64,000 nucleotides of DNA from contig NZ_JHEH01000009.1 in assembly GCF_000715505.1 (NCBI RefSeq), positions 62,001-126,000 on the forward strand, given 5' to 3'. This stretch comes from Thioclava dalianensis (lineage in GTDB: Bacteria > Pseudomonadota > Alphaproteobacteria > Rhodobacterales > Rhodobacteraceae). Made by a program: the position numbers and the translations under genes. Below are positions 41,651 to 50,585 of this stretch, in pieces; positions within the stretch are counted from its first letter, which is position 1, and each line of letters begins with the position of its first letter. Below the pieces are notes generated by a model. It ran no database searches. It was not told the DNA's origin and was given only the letters and a program-made list of their open reading frames with translations.

Positions 41651-43591
41651 ATGAACACTCCCGTTTCGATCCGCTCGCAGGGCGATATCGCCATCGTCAC
41701 GCTCGACAACCCGCCGGTCAATGCGATCTCGGCGGCGGTGCGCAAGGCGCTCTGGCAGGCGGTCGAAGAGATCGATGCCGACCCCAACCTGCGCGCCGCG
41801 ATCCTGATCTGTCAGGGTCGCACCTTCATCGCGGGGGCGGATGTGCGCGAGTTCGGCCAGACGCCGGAGCCGCCGCATCTGCCCGATCTGGTGGATCATC
41901 TCGAAGCCGCGCGCGTGCCCTGGATCGCAGCAATCCACGGGACCGCTTTGGGCGGCGGGTTCGAGATCGCGATGGGCTGCCGGTTTCGCGTGGCCCCGCC
42001 GCAGGCGAAGATCGGGCTGCCAGAGGTCACGCTGGGCATCATCCCGGGCGCGTCGGGCACCGTGCGCACGCCGCGTCTCGCAGGGGTCGAGGTGGCCGTG
42101 GATCTCGTGACGACGGGCAAGCCGATGGCTGCGCCCAAAGCGCATGCGCTCGGGCTGATCGATGCCGTGATCGAGGGCGATCTGGAAGCGGGCGCGATGG
42201 CCTTTGCCACCGAGGCTCTGAGCAAGGCTCTGCCCGCCCCGATCTCCGCGCGTCCGGTCTCGACGATGGGTGAGGCGTTCTGGGAGGCCCAGCGAACCCG
42301 TGCTGCAAAGCCGGGCCACCGCGCGCCGCTTGAGGCGCTGACCGCGATCCGCCGCGCAACCGAGCTGCCTTTCGCACAGGCCATGGCCGCAGAGCGCGAG
42401 AGCTTTCTCGCGCTGCGCGCCTCGGATGAGGCGGCGGCCCTGCGCGCGGTCTTTTTTGCCGAGCGCGCCGCCCCCCGTCCCGAGGCGCTGCGCGATGTGA
42501 CGCCGCGCAAGCTGGCACAGGTCGGCGTCGTCGGCGGCGGCACGATGGGGGCGGGGATTGCGGCTGCCCTGCGCAATGCCGGGCTGCCGGTCGTGCTGAT
42601 CGAGCGCGACGCGGACGCGCTCGAGCGCGGGATCGACACGCTGCGCCGGACCTTTGAGGGCGCGATCAAGCGCGGCAAGCTCACTGAGGCTGCACGCGAT
42701 GCGCTGATGGCCGGGGTGACCGGGGTCACCGATTACGCGGCGCTGTCAGACTGTGATCTGGTGATCGAGGCGGTCTTCGAGAAGCTCTCCGTCAAGCGCG
42801 AGGTGTTCGAGCGACTGGTTGCGCAGTGTCGCCCGGATGCGATCTTGGCCACGAACACCTCCTATATCGATCCGCGCGAGATTTTCGAAGGCCTGCCGGG
42901 GGCTGAGCGCTGTATCGGTCTGCATTTCTTCAGCCCTGCGCAGATCATGAAGCTGCTTGAAATCGTGCCCTTGCCCGAGACCTCGACCGAGGTGCTCGCC
43001 ACCGCCTTTGCGCTGGCCAAACAGCTGAGCAAAGTCCCGGTTCGTGCTGGCATTTGCGAGGGCTTCATCGGCAACCGCATTCTCAAGCGCTACCGCTCGG
43101 AGGCAGAATCCCTCCTGCGCGCAGGTGTGCCAATTGCCGATGTCGATGCCGCGATGCGCGGATATGGCTTTCGGATGGGGCCTTTTGAGGCGCAGGATTT
43201 GGGCGGGCTCGACATCGCCTATCTGCAACGCGAGGGCGCGCGCGCGGCTGGACAGGATGTGCCCGAGACTCTGGGCGATATTCTGGTCGGGGCCGGGCGC
43301 AAGGGGCAGAAAACGGGCGGTGGCTGGTATGATTACAGCCAAGGCGATCGTTCGCCGCGACCCTCGGAGCAGGTGGCCGAGCTGCTTGCCCCGCATCTCT
43401 CGAAGGGCGCGCCCATGGCTGAGGCTGAGATCGCAGAGCATCTGGTGGGAGCCCTTGCGGATGAGGGGCGCGCGATCCTGGCCGAGGGCATTGCCGATCG
43501 CGCCTCCGATATCGACCTGGTCGAAATTCATGGCTACGGCTTTCCCCGCTGGAAAGGCGGGCCGATGTTTGCCTCCGGGCATCGCGACTGA
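41651..43591 (+). CDS. Enoyl-CoA hydratase/3-hydroxyacyl-CoA dehydrogenase fusion (PaaF-PaaH-like)
   Basis: 646 residues. The N-terminal crotonase domain (about 1-190) has GGGFEIAMGCRFRV and LPEVTLGIIPGASGT, with both catalytic Glu residues present. The central NAD-binding domain starts VGVVGGGTMGAGIAAALRNAG (about 295-315) and contains the catalytic His region IGLHFFSPAQIMKLLEIV, then a duplicated C-terminal 3HCDH domain. No separate paaF or paaH is seen in the window, so this one protein probably hydrates 2,3-dehydroadipyl-CoA and oxidises 3-hydroxyadipyl-CoA. A general FadJ-like role is the alternative. Confidence 0.9.
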   Translation: MNTPVSIRSQGDIAIVTLDNPPVNAISAAVRKALWQAVEEIDADPNLRAAILICQGRTFIAGADVREFGQTPEPPHLPDLVDHLEAARVPWIAAIHGTALGGGFEIAMGCRFRVAPPQAKIGLPEVTLGIIPGASGTVRTPRLAGVEVAVDLVTTGKPMAAPKAHALGLIDAVIEGDLEAGAMAFATEALSKALPAPISARPVSTMGEAFWEAQRTRAAKPGHRAPLEALTAIRRATELPFAQAMAAERESFLALRASDEAAALRAVFFAERAAPRPEALRDVTPRKLAQVGVVGGGTMGAGIAAALRNAGLPVVLIERDADALERGIDTLRRTFEGAIKRGKLTEAARDALMAGVTGVTDYAALSDCDLVIEAVFEKLSVKREVFERLVAQCRPDAILATNTSYIDPREIFEGLPGAERCIGLHFFSPAQIMKLLEIVPLPETSTEVLATAFALAKQLSKVPVRAGICEGFIGNRILKRYRSEAESLLRAGVPIADVDAAMRGYGFRMGPFEAQDLGGLDIAYLQREGARAAGQDVPETLGDILVGAGRKGQKTGGGWYDYSQGDRSPRPSEQVAELLAPHLSKGAPMAEAEIAEHLVGALADEGRAILAEGIADRASDIDLVEIHGYGFPRWKGGPMFASGHRD

Positions 43592-43760
43592 GCGGGCGCA
43601 TCGCATCTGAGCCATGAGGGCGCAAGCGGCGGGGATCTTCGGCATCCTTGCCAATGCAGCACGCAACTATCCAAAAATATGTGTTTTGCGTGACATGTTT
43701 GCGAAGATCGCTTATGCTGGCGATATCCAGCAAAGATTTAGGTCCCCTCAGGAGCGCGCG

Positions 43761-44666
43761 ATGAACAAGGCATTGGGGCAGTTTTCTGACCAAGCGGCAC
43801 CGGCGGATGCGCCGCGCGCGCCCGCATTCCTCGTGACGCTTTACGGCGATGTGGTAGAGCCGCGCGGCGGCACGCTCTGGATGGGGTCTTTGATCGAATG
43901 CTGTGCCATGCACGGCCTAAGCGAAAGCCTTGTGCGCACCGCCGTGTCGCGGCTTGTCGGGGCGGGGCGGCTTGAGGGGATGCGGATCGGGCGCAAAAGC
44001 TATTACCGCCTGTCGGACGCCGCCCGAGACGAGTTTCGCGAGGCCTCGCGCCTGTTATTCTTGCCGCCCCCGATCACCGAGGATTGGCTGTTTTGCCTGA
44101 CGGAAACCCCACAGGAGGCGGATCTGCCCGCCCCTTGGGTGCGCCTCTCGCCGAATGTCGCTATCGCCCCGAACAGAGAGGATGTTGCGCCGATTGACGG
44201 CGTGATGATGCGGGCCAGGCAGCTTGACGGGTGCGGGGATCTGCGCTCACTGGCGTGGGAAAAATGGGGCTTGGACAAGGTTTCGCAGATCTATGAGATG
44301 TTTCTGGAGCGCCATCGCGGCTTGCAGGAGCGTCTTGATGGCGATGTGGTCCTTTCCCCCGAAGAGGCCTTGGCGTTTCGGCTGCGGCTGGTTCATGATT
44401 ACCGTCATGCGGCGCTTGGCGATCCGCGCCTGCCGCTGGAATGCTATCCGCCCGAATGGCCCGCGGAGCAGGCGCGGCGCCTTTTCGTGACGATCTATGT
44501 GGGTCTCTCGGATCTGGCAGATACCTGCGTCGGCCAGAGTTTTCTTAATGATGACGGGGCTTTGTTGGCGCACAACGTCGAGACGGAGCGGCGAGTTTTC
44601 CAGCTCAAGCGAGAGATCGCGGCGTGGGATGAGTATCGGCTTCTAACGAAACATTACACGTTTTAG
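43761..44666 (+). CDS. paaX: Phenylacetic acid catabolism regulator PaaX
   Basis: GntR-like repressor that responds to phenylacetyl-CoA in known systems. 301 residues from ATG 43761 with CAGGAG upstream; a longer frame upstream lacks family similarity. The N-terminal winged-helix includes FLVTLYGDVVEPRGG and ESLVRTAVSRLVGAGRLEG. The PaaX middle and C-terminal domains follow (LSPEEALAFRLRLVHDYR, then LDPRLPLECYPPEWP-like). It precedes paaJ; the island therefore has two candidate regulators, PaaX and a TetR protein. Confidence 0.9.
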   Translation: MNKALGQFSDQAAPADAPRAPAFLVTLYGDVVEPRGGTLWMGSLIECCAMHGLSESLVRTAVSRLVGAGRLEGMRIGRKSYYRLSDAARDEFREASRLLFLPPPITEDWLFCLTETPQEADLPAPWVRLSPNVAIAPNREDVAPIDGVMMRARQLDGCGDLRSLAWEKWGLDKVSQIYEMFLERHRGLQERLDGDVVLSPEEALAFRLRLVHDYRHAALGDPRLPLECYPPEWPAEQARRLFVTIYVGLSDLADTCVGQSFLNDDGALLAHNVETERRVFQLKREIAAWDEYRLLTKHYTF

Positions 44667-44677
44667 AAATATTCCTA

Positions 44678-44725
44678 TTAACACGTGCTGCATTGCGTGC
44701 TATATCGGTGACCGAACGGTCGGTC
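44678..44725 (+). promoter_or_regulatory. paaJ-ABCDE-Z promoter with TetR operator copy 3
   Basis: TTAACA (44678-44683) and TATATC (44701-44706) with an exact 17-nt spacer make a good sigma70-type promoter. The operator GACCGAACGGTCGGTC (44710-44725) covers the expected start site. It differs from the paaG/paaN copy at only 3 of 16 positions. Confidence 0.65.
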
Positions 44726-44764
44726 TTTGATGGCGGACCCTGAGTCGCAAGGGAGGAGTTCTGC

Positions 44765-45970
44765 ATGGGCGAGGCATTCATCTGTGACGCGGTGCGCACC
44801 CCGATCGGTCGCTACGGCGGCGCGCTGTCATCCGTGCGCGCGGATGATCTTGCAGCTTTGCCGCTTGCGGCGCTGCTGTCGCGCAATGCGTCGGTCGATT
44901 GGGCGGGCGTCGATGACATCATCCTTGGCTGCGCGAACCAAGCGGGGGAGGACAACCGCAATGTCGCGCGGATGGCCGGGCTGCTGGCAGGCCTGCCGGT
45001 CGAAGTGCCCGGCACCACGGTTAATCGGCTTTGCGGCTCGGGGATGGACGCGATTGGCCTTGCCGCGCGCACGATCCGGGCAGGCGATGGCGATTTGCTA
45101 CTGGCGGGCGGTGTCGAGAGCATGAGCCGCGCGCCGTTCGTCGTTGCCAAGGCCGTTTCGGCCTTTTCCCGCAATGCCGAGATGTATGACACGACCATCG
45201 GCTGGCGCTTCAAAAACCCCAAGCTCGACAAGGCTTTCGGCACCCATTCGATGCCCGAGACCGCCGATAACGTGGCCGAGGATTACGGGATCAGCCGCGC
45301 CGATCAGGACGCTTTCGCGGCCCGCTCGCAAGCGCGTTGGGAGGCGGCACAGAAGGCGGGCCACTTTGCCGAGGAGATCATCCCCGTGACGATCCCGCAG
45401 CGTAAGGGCGAGCCGAAGGTGATCGACACGGATGAGCATCCGCGTCCGGGCACCAGCGTTGCCGATCTTGCGCGGTTGCGCGGCGTGAACGGTGCTGATC
45501 TGACGGTGACCGCGGGCAATGCCTCGGGCGTGAATGACGGGGCGGCGGCGGCAATCATCGCCTCTGAGGCTGCCGCGCAAAAGAACGGCCTGACCCCGCA
45601 GGCGCGGATCGTCGCGATGGCGGCAGCGGGTGTTGCGCCAAGGGTGATGGGCATCGGTCCGATCTCTGCCACAAGAAAGGTTCTCGCACGCGCCGGTCTG
45701 ACGCTCGATCAGATGGATGTCATCGAGCTGAACGAGGCCTTCGCGGCTCAGGGACTCGCCGTTATGCGCGAGCTGGGCGTGCCCGACGACGCGCCGCATG
45801 TGAACGCCAATGGCGGCGCGATCGCCATGGGCCATCCGCTTGGCATGTCGGGCGCGCGTCTGGTTCTGACCGCCACCCGGCAGCTTCATCGCAGCGGCGG
45901 ACGCTATGCGCTTTGCACCATGTGTGTGGGCGTGGGGCAGGGGATCGCGATGATCCTCGAGCGGGTCTAA
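44765..45970 (+). CDS. paaJ: 3-oxoadipyl-CoA/3-oxo-5,6-dehydrosuberyl-CoA thiolase
   Basis: 401-residue thiolase II family enzyme that carries out the two CoA-dependent cleavages of the pathway. Nucleophile region [18 protein letters not shown] (catalytic Cys about residue 90), active-site loops [17 protein letters not shown] and [13 protein letters not shown] with the second Cys. RBS GGGAGGAG. It heads the operon paaJ-A-B-C-D-E-x-Z-Y. A PcaF role in beta-ketoadipate metabolism is possible, but no pca genes are nearby. Confidence 0.92.
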   Translation: MGEAFICDAVRTPIGRYGGALSSVRADDLAALPLAALLSRNASVDWAGVDDIILGCANQAGEDNRNVARMAGLLAGLPVEVPGTTVNRLCGSGMDAIGLAARTIRAGDGDLLLAGGVESMSRAPFVVAKAVSAFSRNAEMYDTTIGWRFKNPKLDKAFGTHSMPETADNVAEDYGISRADQDAFAARSQARWEAAQKAGHFAEEIIPVTIPQRKGEPKVIDTDEHPRPGTSVADLARLRGVNGADLTVTAGNASGVNDGAAAAIIASEAAAQKNGLTPQARIVAMAAAGVAPRVMGIGPISATRKVLARAGLTLDQMDVIELNEAFAAQGLAVMRELGVPDDAPHVNANGGAIAMGHPLGMSGARLVLTATRQLHRSGGRYALCTMCVGVGQGIAMILERV

Positions 45971-45992
45971 TCTGTCTTCAGGAGGAACGAAC

Positions 45993-46991
45993 ATGTACGC
46001 ACAGATGGTTAAATCGGAAGGCATGAAGTCTCTGGAGGAGATGAGCCCCGAGGAGCGCGCCTTTCAGGAGCGGGTCGACCGGAATGAAAAGATCGAGCCC
46101 AAGGAATGGATGCCCGAGGGCTATCGCAAGACGCTGATCCGCCAGATCGGCCAGCACGCCCATTCTGAGATCGTGGGGCAGCTGCCCGAGGCCAACTGGA
46201 TCACCCGCGCCCCCACGCTGGAGCGCAAGGCGATCCTGCTGGCCAAGGTTCAGGACGAGGCGGGCCATGGGCTTTATCTCTATTCCGCCGCCGAGACGCT
46301 GGGCATCAGCCGCGATCAGCTGACCGAAAAGCTGCTGTCGGGCGATATGAAATACTCGTCGATCTTCAACTACCCCACGCTGACCTGGGCCGATATGGGC
46401 GCGGTTGGCTGGCTGGTCGATGGGGCCGCGATCATGAATCAGGTGCCGCTCCAGCGGACCTCTTACGGGCCCTATTCCCGCGCGATGATCCGCATCTGCA
46501 AGGAAGAGAGCTTTCACCAGCGGCAGGGCTACGCGGTCATGATGAAGATGGCGCAAGGCACGCCCGAGCAAAAGGAAATGGCGCAGGATGCGCTCAACCG
46601 CTTTTGGTTCCCGGCGCTGATGATGTTCGGCCCGTCGGACAAGGATTCGGTGCATTCCGCGCAGTCGATGGCGTGGAAGATCAAGATGAACACCAATGAC
46701 GAGCTGCGCCAGAAATTCGTCGATGAGACGGTGCCGCAGGCCGAATTTCTGGGCCTGACCGTGCCCGATGAGACGCTGCGCTGGAACGAGGAAAAGGGCG
46801 GCTACGATTTCGCCGAGCCCGATTGGGCCGAGTTCTTCGAGGTGATCAAGGGCAATGGCCCGTGCAACGAAGAGCGCCTCGGCGCCCGGCGCGAGGCTTG
46901 GGACAACGGCGCGTGGTTCCGCGAGGGGCTGACCGCCTATGCCGACAAGGCCGCCGCACGCCGCGCGGCATCGAATATGGCCGCCGAATAA
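45993..46991 (+). CDS. paaA: Phenylacetyl-CoA 1,2-epoxidase catalytic subunit
   Basis: 332-residue diiron monooxygenase subunit. The diiron ligand motifs are [16 protein letters not shown] (ExxH) and [14 protein letters not shown] (ExxFH), with [17 protein letters not shown] shaping the substrate pocket. It epoxidises phenylacetyl-CoA together with PaaB, PaaC and the reductase PaaE. RBS AGGAGG. The length agrees with E. coli PaaA (about 309) plus a slightly longer C-terminus. Confidence 0.96.
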   Translation: MYAQMVKSEGMKSLEEMSPEERAFQERVDRNEKIEPKEWMPEGYRKTLIRQIGQHAHSEIVGQLPEANWITRAPTLERKAILLAKVQDEAGHGLYLYSAAETLGISRDQLTEKLLSGDMKYSSIFNYPTLTWADMGAVGWLVDGAAIMNQVPLQRTSYGPYSRAMIRICKEESFHQRQGYAVMMKMAQGTPEQKEMAQDALNRFWFPALMMFGPSDKDSVHSAQSMAWKIKMNTNDELRQKFVDETVPQAEFLGLTVPDETLRWNEEKGGYDFAEPDWAEFFEVIKGNGPCNEERLGARREAWDNGAWFREGLTAYADKAAARRAASNMAAE

Positions 46992-47014
46992 GCGCGCATT
47001 GAGGAGGATGTGAC

Positions 47015-47302
47015 ATGACCAAGAAAGAATGGCCGCTCTGGGAGATTTTCATCCGGGGCCAGCACGGGCTGAACCACCGCCATGTGGGCTCTTTGCACGC
47101 GCCGGATGCCGAGATGGCGATCCGCAATGCGCGCGACGTCTATACCCGCCGCAAGGAAGGGGTCTCGATCTGGGCCGTGCCGTCTGCGGCGATCACCGCG
47201 TCGAGCCCGTCCGAGAAGGGGCCGATGTTTGACCCCGCAGAGAGCAAGGTCTATCGCCACCCGACCTTCTTCGACATTCCCGATGAAGTGGGGCATATGT
47301 GA
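47015..47302 (+). CDS. paaB: Phenylacetyl-CoA epoxidase subunit PaaB
   Basis: 95 residues, starting MTKKEWPLWEIFIRGQHGLN, with NHRHVGSLHAPDAEMAIRNARDVY, the family's near-invariant segment. It bridges PaaAC heterodimers in the oxygenase. Well-placed AGGAGG upstream; its TGA overlaps the paaC ATG. Confidence 0.95.
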   Translation: MTKKEWPLWEIFIRGQHGLNHRHVGSLHAPDAEMAIRNARDVYTRRKEGVSIWAVPSAAITASSPSEKGPMFDPAESKVYRHPTFFDIPDEVGHM

Positions 47303-48156
47303 TGCCGTCGCTTCCCGATGCCGCAATGCCCGATGCCGCCGCGCTGGCTCAGCGCGCCGCAGCCGAGCAAGCCCACGATCCGCATCTCGCCGACGTGGCG
47401 CTGAAACCCGCTTTCTTCGATTGGCTCTGCCGGATGGGGGACAATTCGCTGATCCTTGGTCACCGCATCTCGGAATGGTGCGGCCATGGCCCGGCGCTTG
47501 AAGAGGATATCGCGCAGGCCAATACCGCGCTTGATCTGATCGGCCAGACACAGATGTGGCTGGGATTGGCGGCCGAGGTTGAGGATGCGGGGCGCAGTGC
47601 CGATGATCTGGCCTATCTGCGCGACGCGATGAAGTTCCGCAATCTCAAGCTGCTGGAGCTGCCCAACGGCGATCTGGCGGTGACGCTGATGCGCCAGTTC
47701 CTGTTCGACGCGTTCCATTTTGAATTGCTGACGGCGCTGTGCCGGTCGTCGAGTCCGCGCGTGGCCGAGATCGCAGCCAAGGCGCTCAAGGAAGTCTCCT
47801 ACCATCTCGAGCGGTCCTCCGATCTCGTGGTGCGGCTGGGCGATGGCACCGAGGAAAGCCATGCCCGGATGCAGGCGGCGCTCGACAAGGTCTGGCCCTA
47901 TACGGGCGAGATGTTTGCAGCCGACGGTGTGGATGAGGCGGTGGCCAAGGCCGGGATCGCGCCTGAGCTGTCCGAGCTGCTGCCGCTTTGGCAGCGCACG
48001 GTCGCGCAGGTTCTGAGCGAGGCGACTTTGAGCCAGCCCGACCGCGATTTCGCCGCGCAAAAGGGCGGCAAGCAGGGGCGCCATACCGAGCATCTGGGCT
48101 ATATCCTGGCCGAGATGCAGTTCTTGCAGCGCGCCTATCCCGGCGCGAGCTGGTAA
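47302..48156 (+). CDS. paaC: Phenylacetyl-CoA epoxidase structural subunit PaaC
   Basis: 284 residues, ferritin-like four-helix fold without a working diiron site in known homologues; it scaffolds PaaA. Segments: MGDNSLILGHRISEWCGHGP, ALDLIGQTQMWLGLAAEV, KEVSYHLERSSDLVVRLGDG. The ATG at 47302 is preferred over the GTG at 47299 because it forms the TGATG overlap with paaB. Confidence 0.95.
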   Translation: MPSLPDAAMPDAAALAQRAAAEQAHDPHLADVALKPAFFDWLCRMGDNSLILGHRISEWCGHGPALEEDIAQANTALDLIGQTQMWLGLAAEVEDAGRSADDLAYLRDAMKFRNLKLLELPNGDLAVTLMRQFLFDAFHFELLTALCRSSSPRVAEIAAKALKEVSYHLERSSDLVVRLGDGTEESHARMQAALDKVWPYTGEMFAADGVDEAVAKAGIAPELSELLPLWQRTVAQVLSEATLSQPDRDFAAQKGGKQGRHTEHLGYILAEMQFLQRAYPGASW

Positions 48157-48161
48157 TCGTC

Positions 48162-48683
48162 ATGGCAACGGTTCTGCCATCGGTCGATGAGGTCTGGGCG
48201 TGGCTGGGCGAAGTGCCTGACCCTGAGATCCCCGTGGTCTCTGTCACGGATCTTGGCATCGTGCGCGAGGTGCGCTGGGACGGGGACACGTTGGTAGTGG
48301 CGGTGACGCCCACCTATTCCGGCTGTCCCGCCACGGGCGTCATCGACCTGATGATCGAGACCCATTTGCGCGGCAAGGGCATCGCGGATCTGCGGCTGGA
48401 ACGTCGCCTCTCGCCGCCCTGGACCACCGATTGGGTGACCGAGGCGGCGCGCGACAAGTTGCGAGCCTATGGCATCGCGCCGCCCGTGGATGGCACCGCC
48501 TCGGATGGCATGACCGCGAGCCGCGCGGCCCGGCTGTCGGGGCGCTCGAACCTCGTGATCGCCTGTCCGCGCTGCGGGTCGAGCGATACCGAGCGGGTCA
48601 GCCAGTTCGGCTCGACGCCCTGCAAAGCCAGCTACCGCTGCCGCGCCTGCCTTGAGCCCTTCGATTACTTCAAGTGCCACTGA
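48162..48683 (+). CDS. paaD: Phenylacetate degradation protein PaaD (Fe-S assembly type)
   Basis: 173 residues. N-terminal DUF59/MIP18-like domain (PDPEIPVVSVTDLGIVREV, then VAVTPTYSGCPATGVIDLM). The C-terminal zinc-ribbon-like part has CPRCGSSDTERVSQFGSTPC and YRCRACLEPFDYFKCH. PaaD is thought to help assemble the metal or Fe-S centres of the epoxidase complex. Five-nt gap after paaC. Confidence 0.93.
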   Translation: MATVLPSVDEVWAWLGEVPDPEIPVVSVTDLGIVREVRWDGDTLVVAVTPTYSGCPATGVIDLMIETHLRGKGIADLRLERRLSPPWTTDWVTEAARDKLRAYGIAPPVDGTASDGMTASRAARLSGRSNLVIACPRCGSSDTERVSQFGSTPCKASYRCRACLEPFDYFKCH

Positions 48684-48749
48684 ATTCATCGGTGCCCCGC
48701 CGGGCACCGCCCCCGATTACGTCCCTGTCCAGACAGGAGGAGGTCCGAC

Positions 48750-49826
48750 ATGCCCCGTTTTCATTCCCTCGAAGTGACCGACATTCGCCGTGAGACCCGC
48801 GATGCTGTCGTGCTCACGCTCAAGCCGCAGGACGAGGATGCGGCGAATTTCGACTTCACCCAAGGCCAGTATCTGACCTTCCGGCGTGACTTCGATGGCG
48901 AGGAGCTGCGCCGCTCCTATTCGATCTGCGCGGGCAAAGATGAGAACTGCCTGAAGGTCGGCATCAAGCGCGTCGAGGGCGGTGCCTTCTCGACCTGGGC
49001 CAATGAAGAGCTCAAGCCCGGCGACACGCTGGAGGCGATGGTGCCGCAGGGCCGCTTCTTCACCCAGATCGACCCGTCCAGCGCCAAAACCTATCTCGGC
49101 TTTGCGGGCGGCTCGGGCATCACGCCGTTGCTCTCGATCATCAAGACGACGCTGGCACGCGAGCCAAATGCCACGTTCACGCTGGTCTATGCCAATCGTC
49201 AGGTCGGCTCGATCATGTTCCGCGAAGAGCTGGAGGATCTGAAGAACACCTATCTCGGGCGGTTCTCGGTGGTCCATATCCTTGAGCGCGAGGGGCAGGA
49301 GATTGACCTCTTCACCGGGCGCATCGATGCCGAAAAAATGGAGATGCTGTTCCGTCTCTGGATCGATGCCGAGGCCGTCGACACGGCCTTTATCTGCGGG
49401 CCAGAGCCGATGATGCTGACCATCGCCGAGAGCCTGCGCCAAGCCGGGCTGACCGATGCGCAGATCAAGTTCGAGCTGTTCGCCTCCTCGCAACCGGGTC
49501 GCGCCAAGAAACGGGTGGTCTCCAAACAGGCGGCGGCGGCAGGCAATACCTGCGAGGTGTCGGTCACGCTCGATGGTGCGACGCGCAGCTTCAAGATGCC
49601 GAAAGACGGCACCGTTTTGCTGGATGCGGCCATCGAGAACCACATGGATGCGCCCTATTCGTGCAAGGCTGGGGTCTGTTCGACCTGCCGCGCCAAGGTT
49701 CTGGAGGGCGAGGTCGAGATGGAGATCAACCACGCGCTTGAGGATTACGAGGTGCGCGCGGGCTATGTTCTTTCGTGCCAATGCATCCCGCTCTCTGACA
49801 AGGTGGTGCTCAGCTATGACGAATGA
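48750..49826 (+). CDS. paaE: Phenylacetyl-CoA epoxidase reductase PaaE
   Basis: 358-residue flavoprotein that passes electrons from NADPH to PaaA. FAD-binding RRSYSICAG (about residues 51-59), NAD(P)-binding GFAGGSGITPLLSIIK and FICGPEPMM. The C-terminal plant-type 2Fe-2S domain has CKAGVCSTC with the fourth Cys in LSCQC. RBS AGGAGGAG; the end overlaps the next gene by 11 nt. Confidence 0.95.
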   Translation: MPRFHSLEVTDIRRETRDAVVLTLKPQDEDAANFDFTQGQYLTFRRDFDGEELRRSYSICAGKDENCLKVGIKRVEGGAFSTWANEELKPGDTLEAMVPQGRFFTQIDPSSAKTYLGFAGGSGITPLLSIIKTTLAREPNATFTLVYANRQVGSIMFREELEDLKNTYLGRFSVVHILEREGQEIDLFTGRIDAEKMEMLFRLWIDAEAVDTAFICGPEPMMLTIAESLRQAGLTDAQIKFELFASSQPGRAKKRVVSKQAAAAGNTCEVSVTLDGATRSFKMPKDGTVLLDAAIENHMDAPYSCKAGVCSTCRAKVLEGEVEMEINHALEDYEVRAGYVLSCQCIPLSDKVVLSYDE

Positions 49827-50568
49827 TTTCGATACCATGACCCTGAGTGATTACCTCGCTCAGGGCGGCAAGCTGACCTCGCCCGAGAACGTGCCTCCGC
49901 GCTACCGGGGTGAGTTGTTGCGGCTGATGTCTTCCTTCGTCGATAGCGAGCTTGCGGGATCTGCAGGTTTTGCTGCGGCGATCAACTGGGCGCCGGGCAT
50001 CAAGTCCCGGATCGCGGCCAGCCGCATCACGCTGGAAAAGGCCGATCATGCCGAGCGCGTGCTGGATCTGATGGAGGGGTTTGGCACCGATAAGGCGCTC
50101 TATGAGCGCGCCCATGACTGGGCCGCGCGCGAGCCCCGCGACAGCACGCTGGAGGTCAAGCGCCACGGCGGCGATATGCGGCTTTCGGTCTTTCATTACC
50201 CGCTGACCGGCTGGACCGATGCGGTGGTGATGAATGTCCTGATGGGGCTTGCGACGCAGCATGCGGTGGGCGAGCTGGCCCATTGTTCCTACCAGCCGCT
50301 CGCCGATGTGCTGCGCGATGTGCTCCCGCGCGAGAAGCGCCACATGGAGCTGGGGATCGAGGGGCTGGAGTGGATCGGCGCAAGCGACGCGGCCAAGGCA
50401 TCGGTCGCCTATTGGATGCCGCGCGTGGCCGAGACCTTTGGCCCCGCGCAATCAGACCGCTTTGACCGGCTCAAGACGATGGGGCTGCGGCTCACGGATA
50501 ACGAAACGCTGCGCAATGCGTGGCGCGCCGAGGCGGAGCAGACGCTCTGCGCGCTCGGTTTGTACTGA
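49816..50568 (+). CDS. Additional PaaA/PaaC-like ferritin-fold protein
   Basis: 250 residues, predicted all-helical. It shows two PaaA-like motif remnants: RITLEKADHAERVLDLMEGF, where the Glu of the first ExxH motif is Lys, and LPREKRHMELGIEGLEW, where the second ExxH is intact. This looks like a member of the phenylacetic-acid catabolic diiron family with half its metal site altered, closer to a structural PaaC-like role. It sits between paaE (11-nt overlap) and paaZ (17-nt gap), a place where model paa operons such as that of E. coli have no gene. Its function is unknown. Confidence 0.75.
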   Translation: MTNDFDTMTLSDYLAQGGKLTSPENVPPRYRGELLRLMSSFVDSELAGSAGFAAAINWAPGIKSRIAASRITLEKADHAERVLDLMEGFGTDKALYERAHDWAAREPRDSTLEVKRHGGDMRLSVFHYPLTGWTDAVVMNVLMGLATQHAVGELAHCSYQPLADVLRDVLPREKRHMELGIEGLEWIGASDAAKASVAYWMPRVAETFGPAQSDRFDRLKTMGLRLTDNETLRNAWRAEAEQTLCALGLY

Positions 50569-50585
50569 ACGGAAAGGACGAGCAG

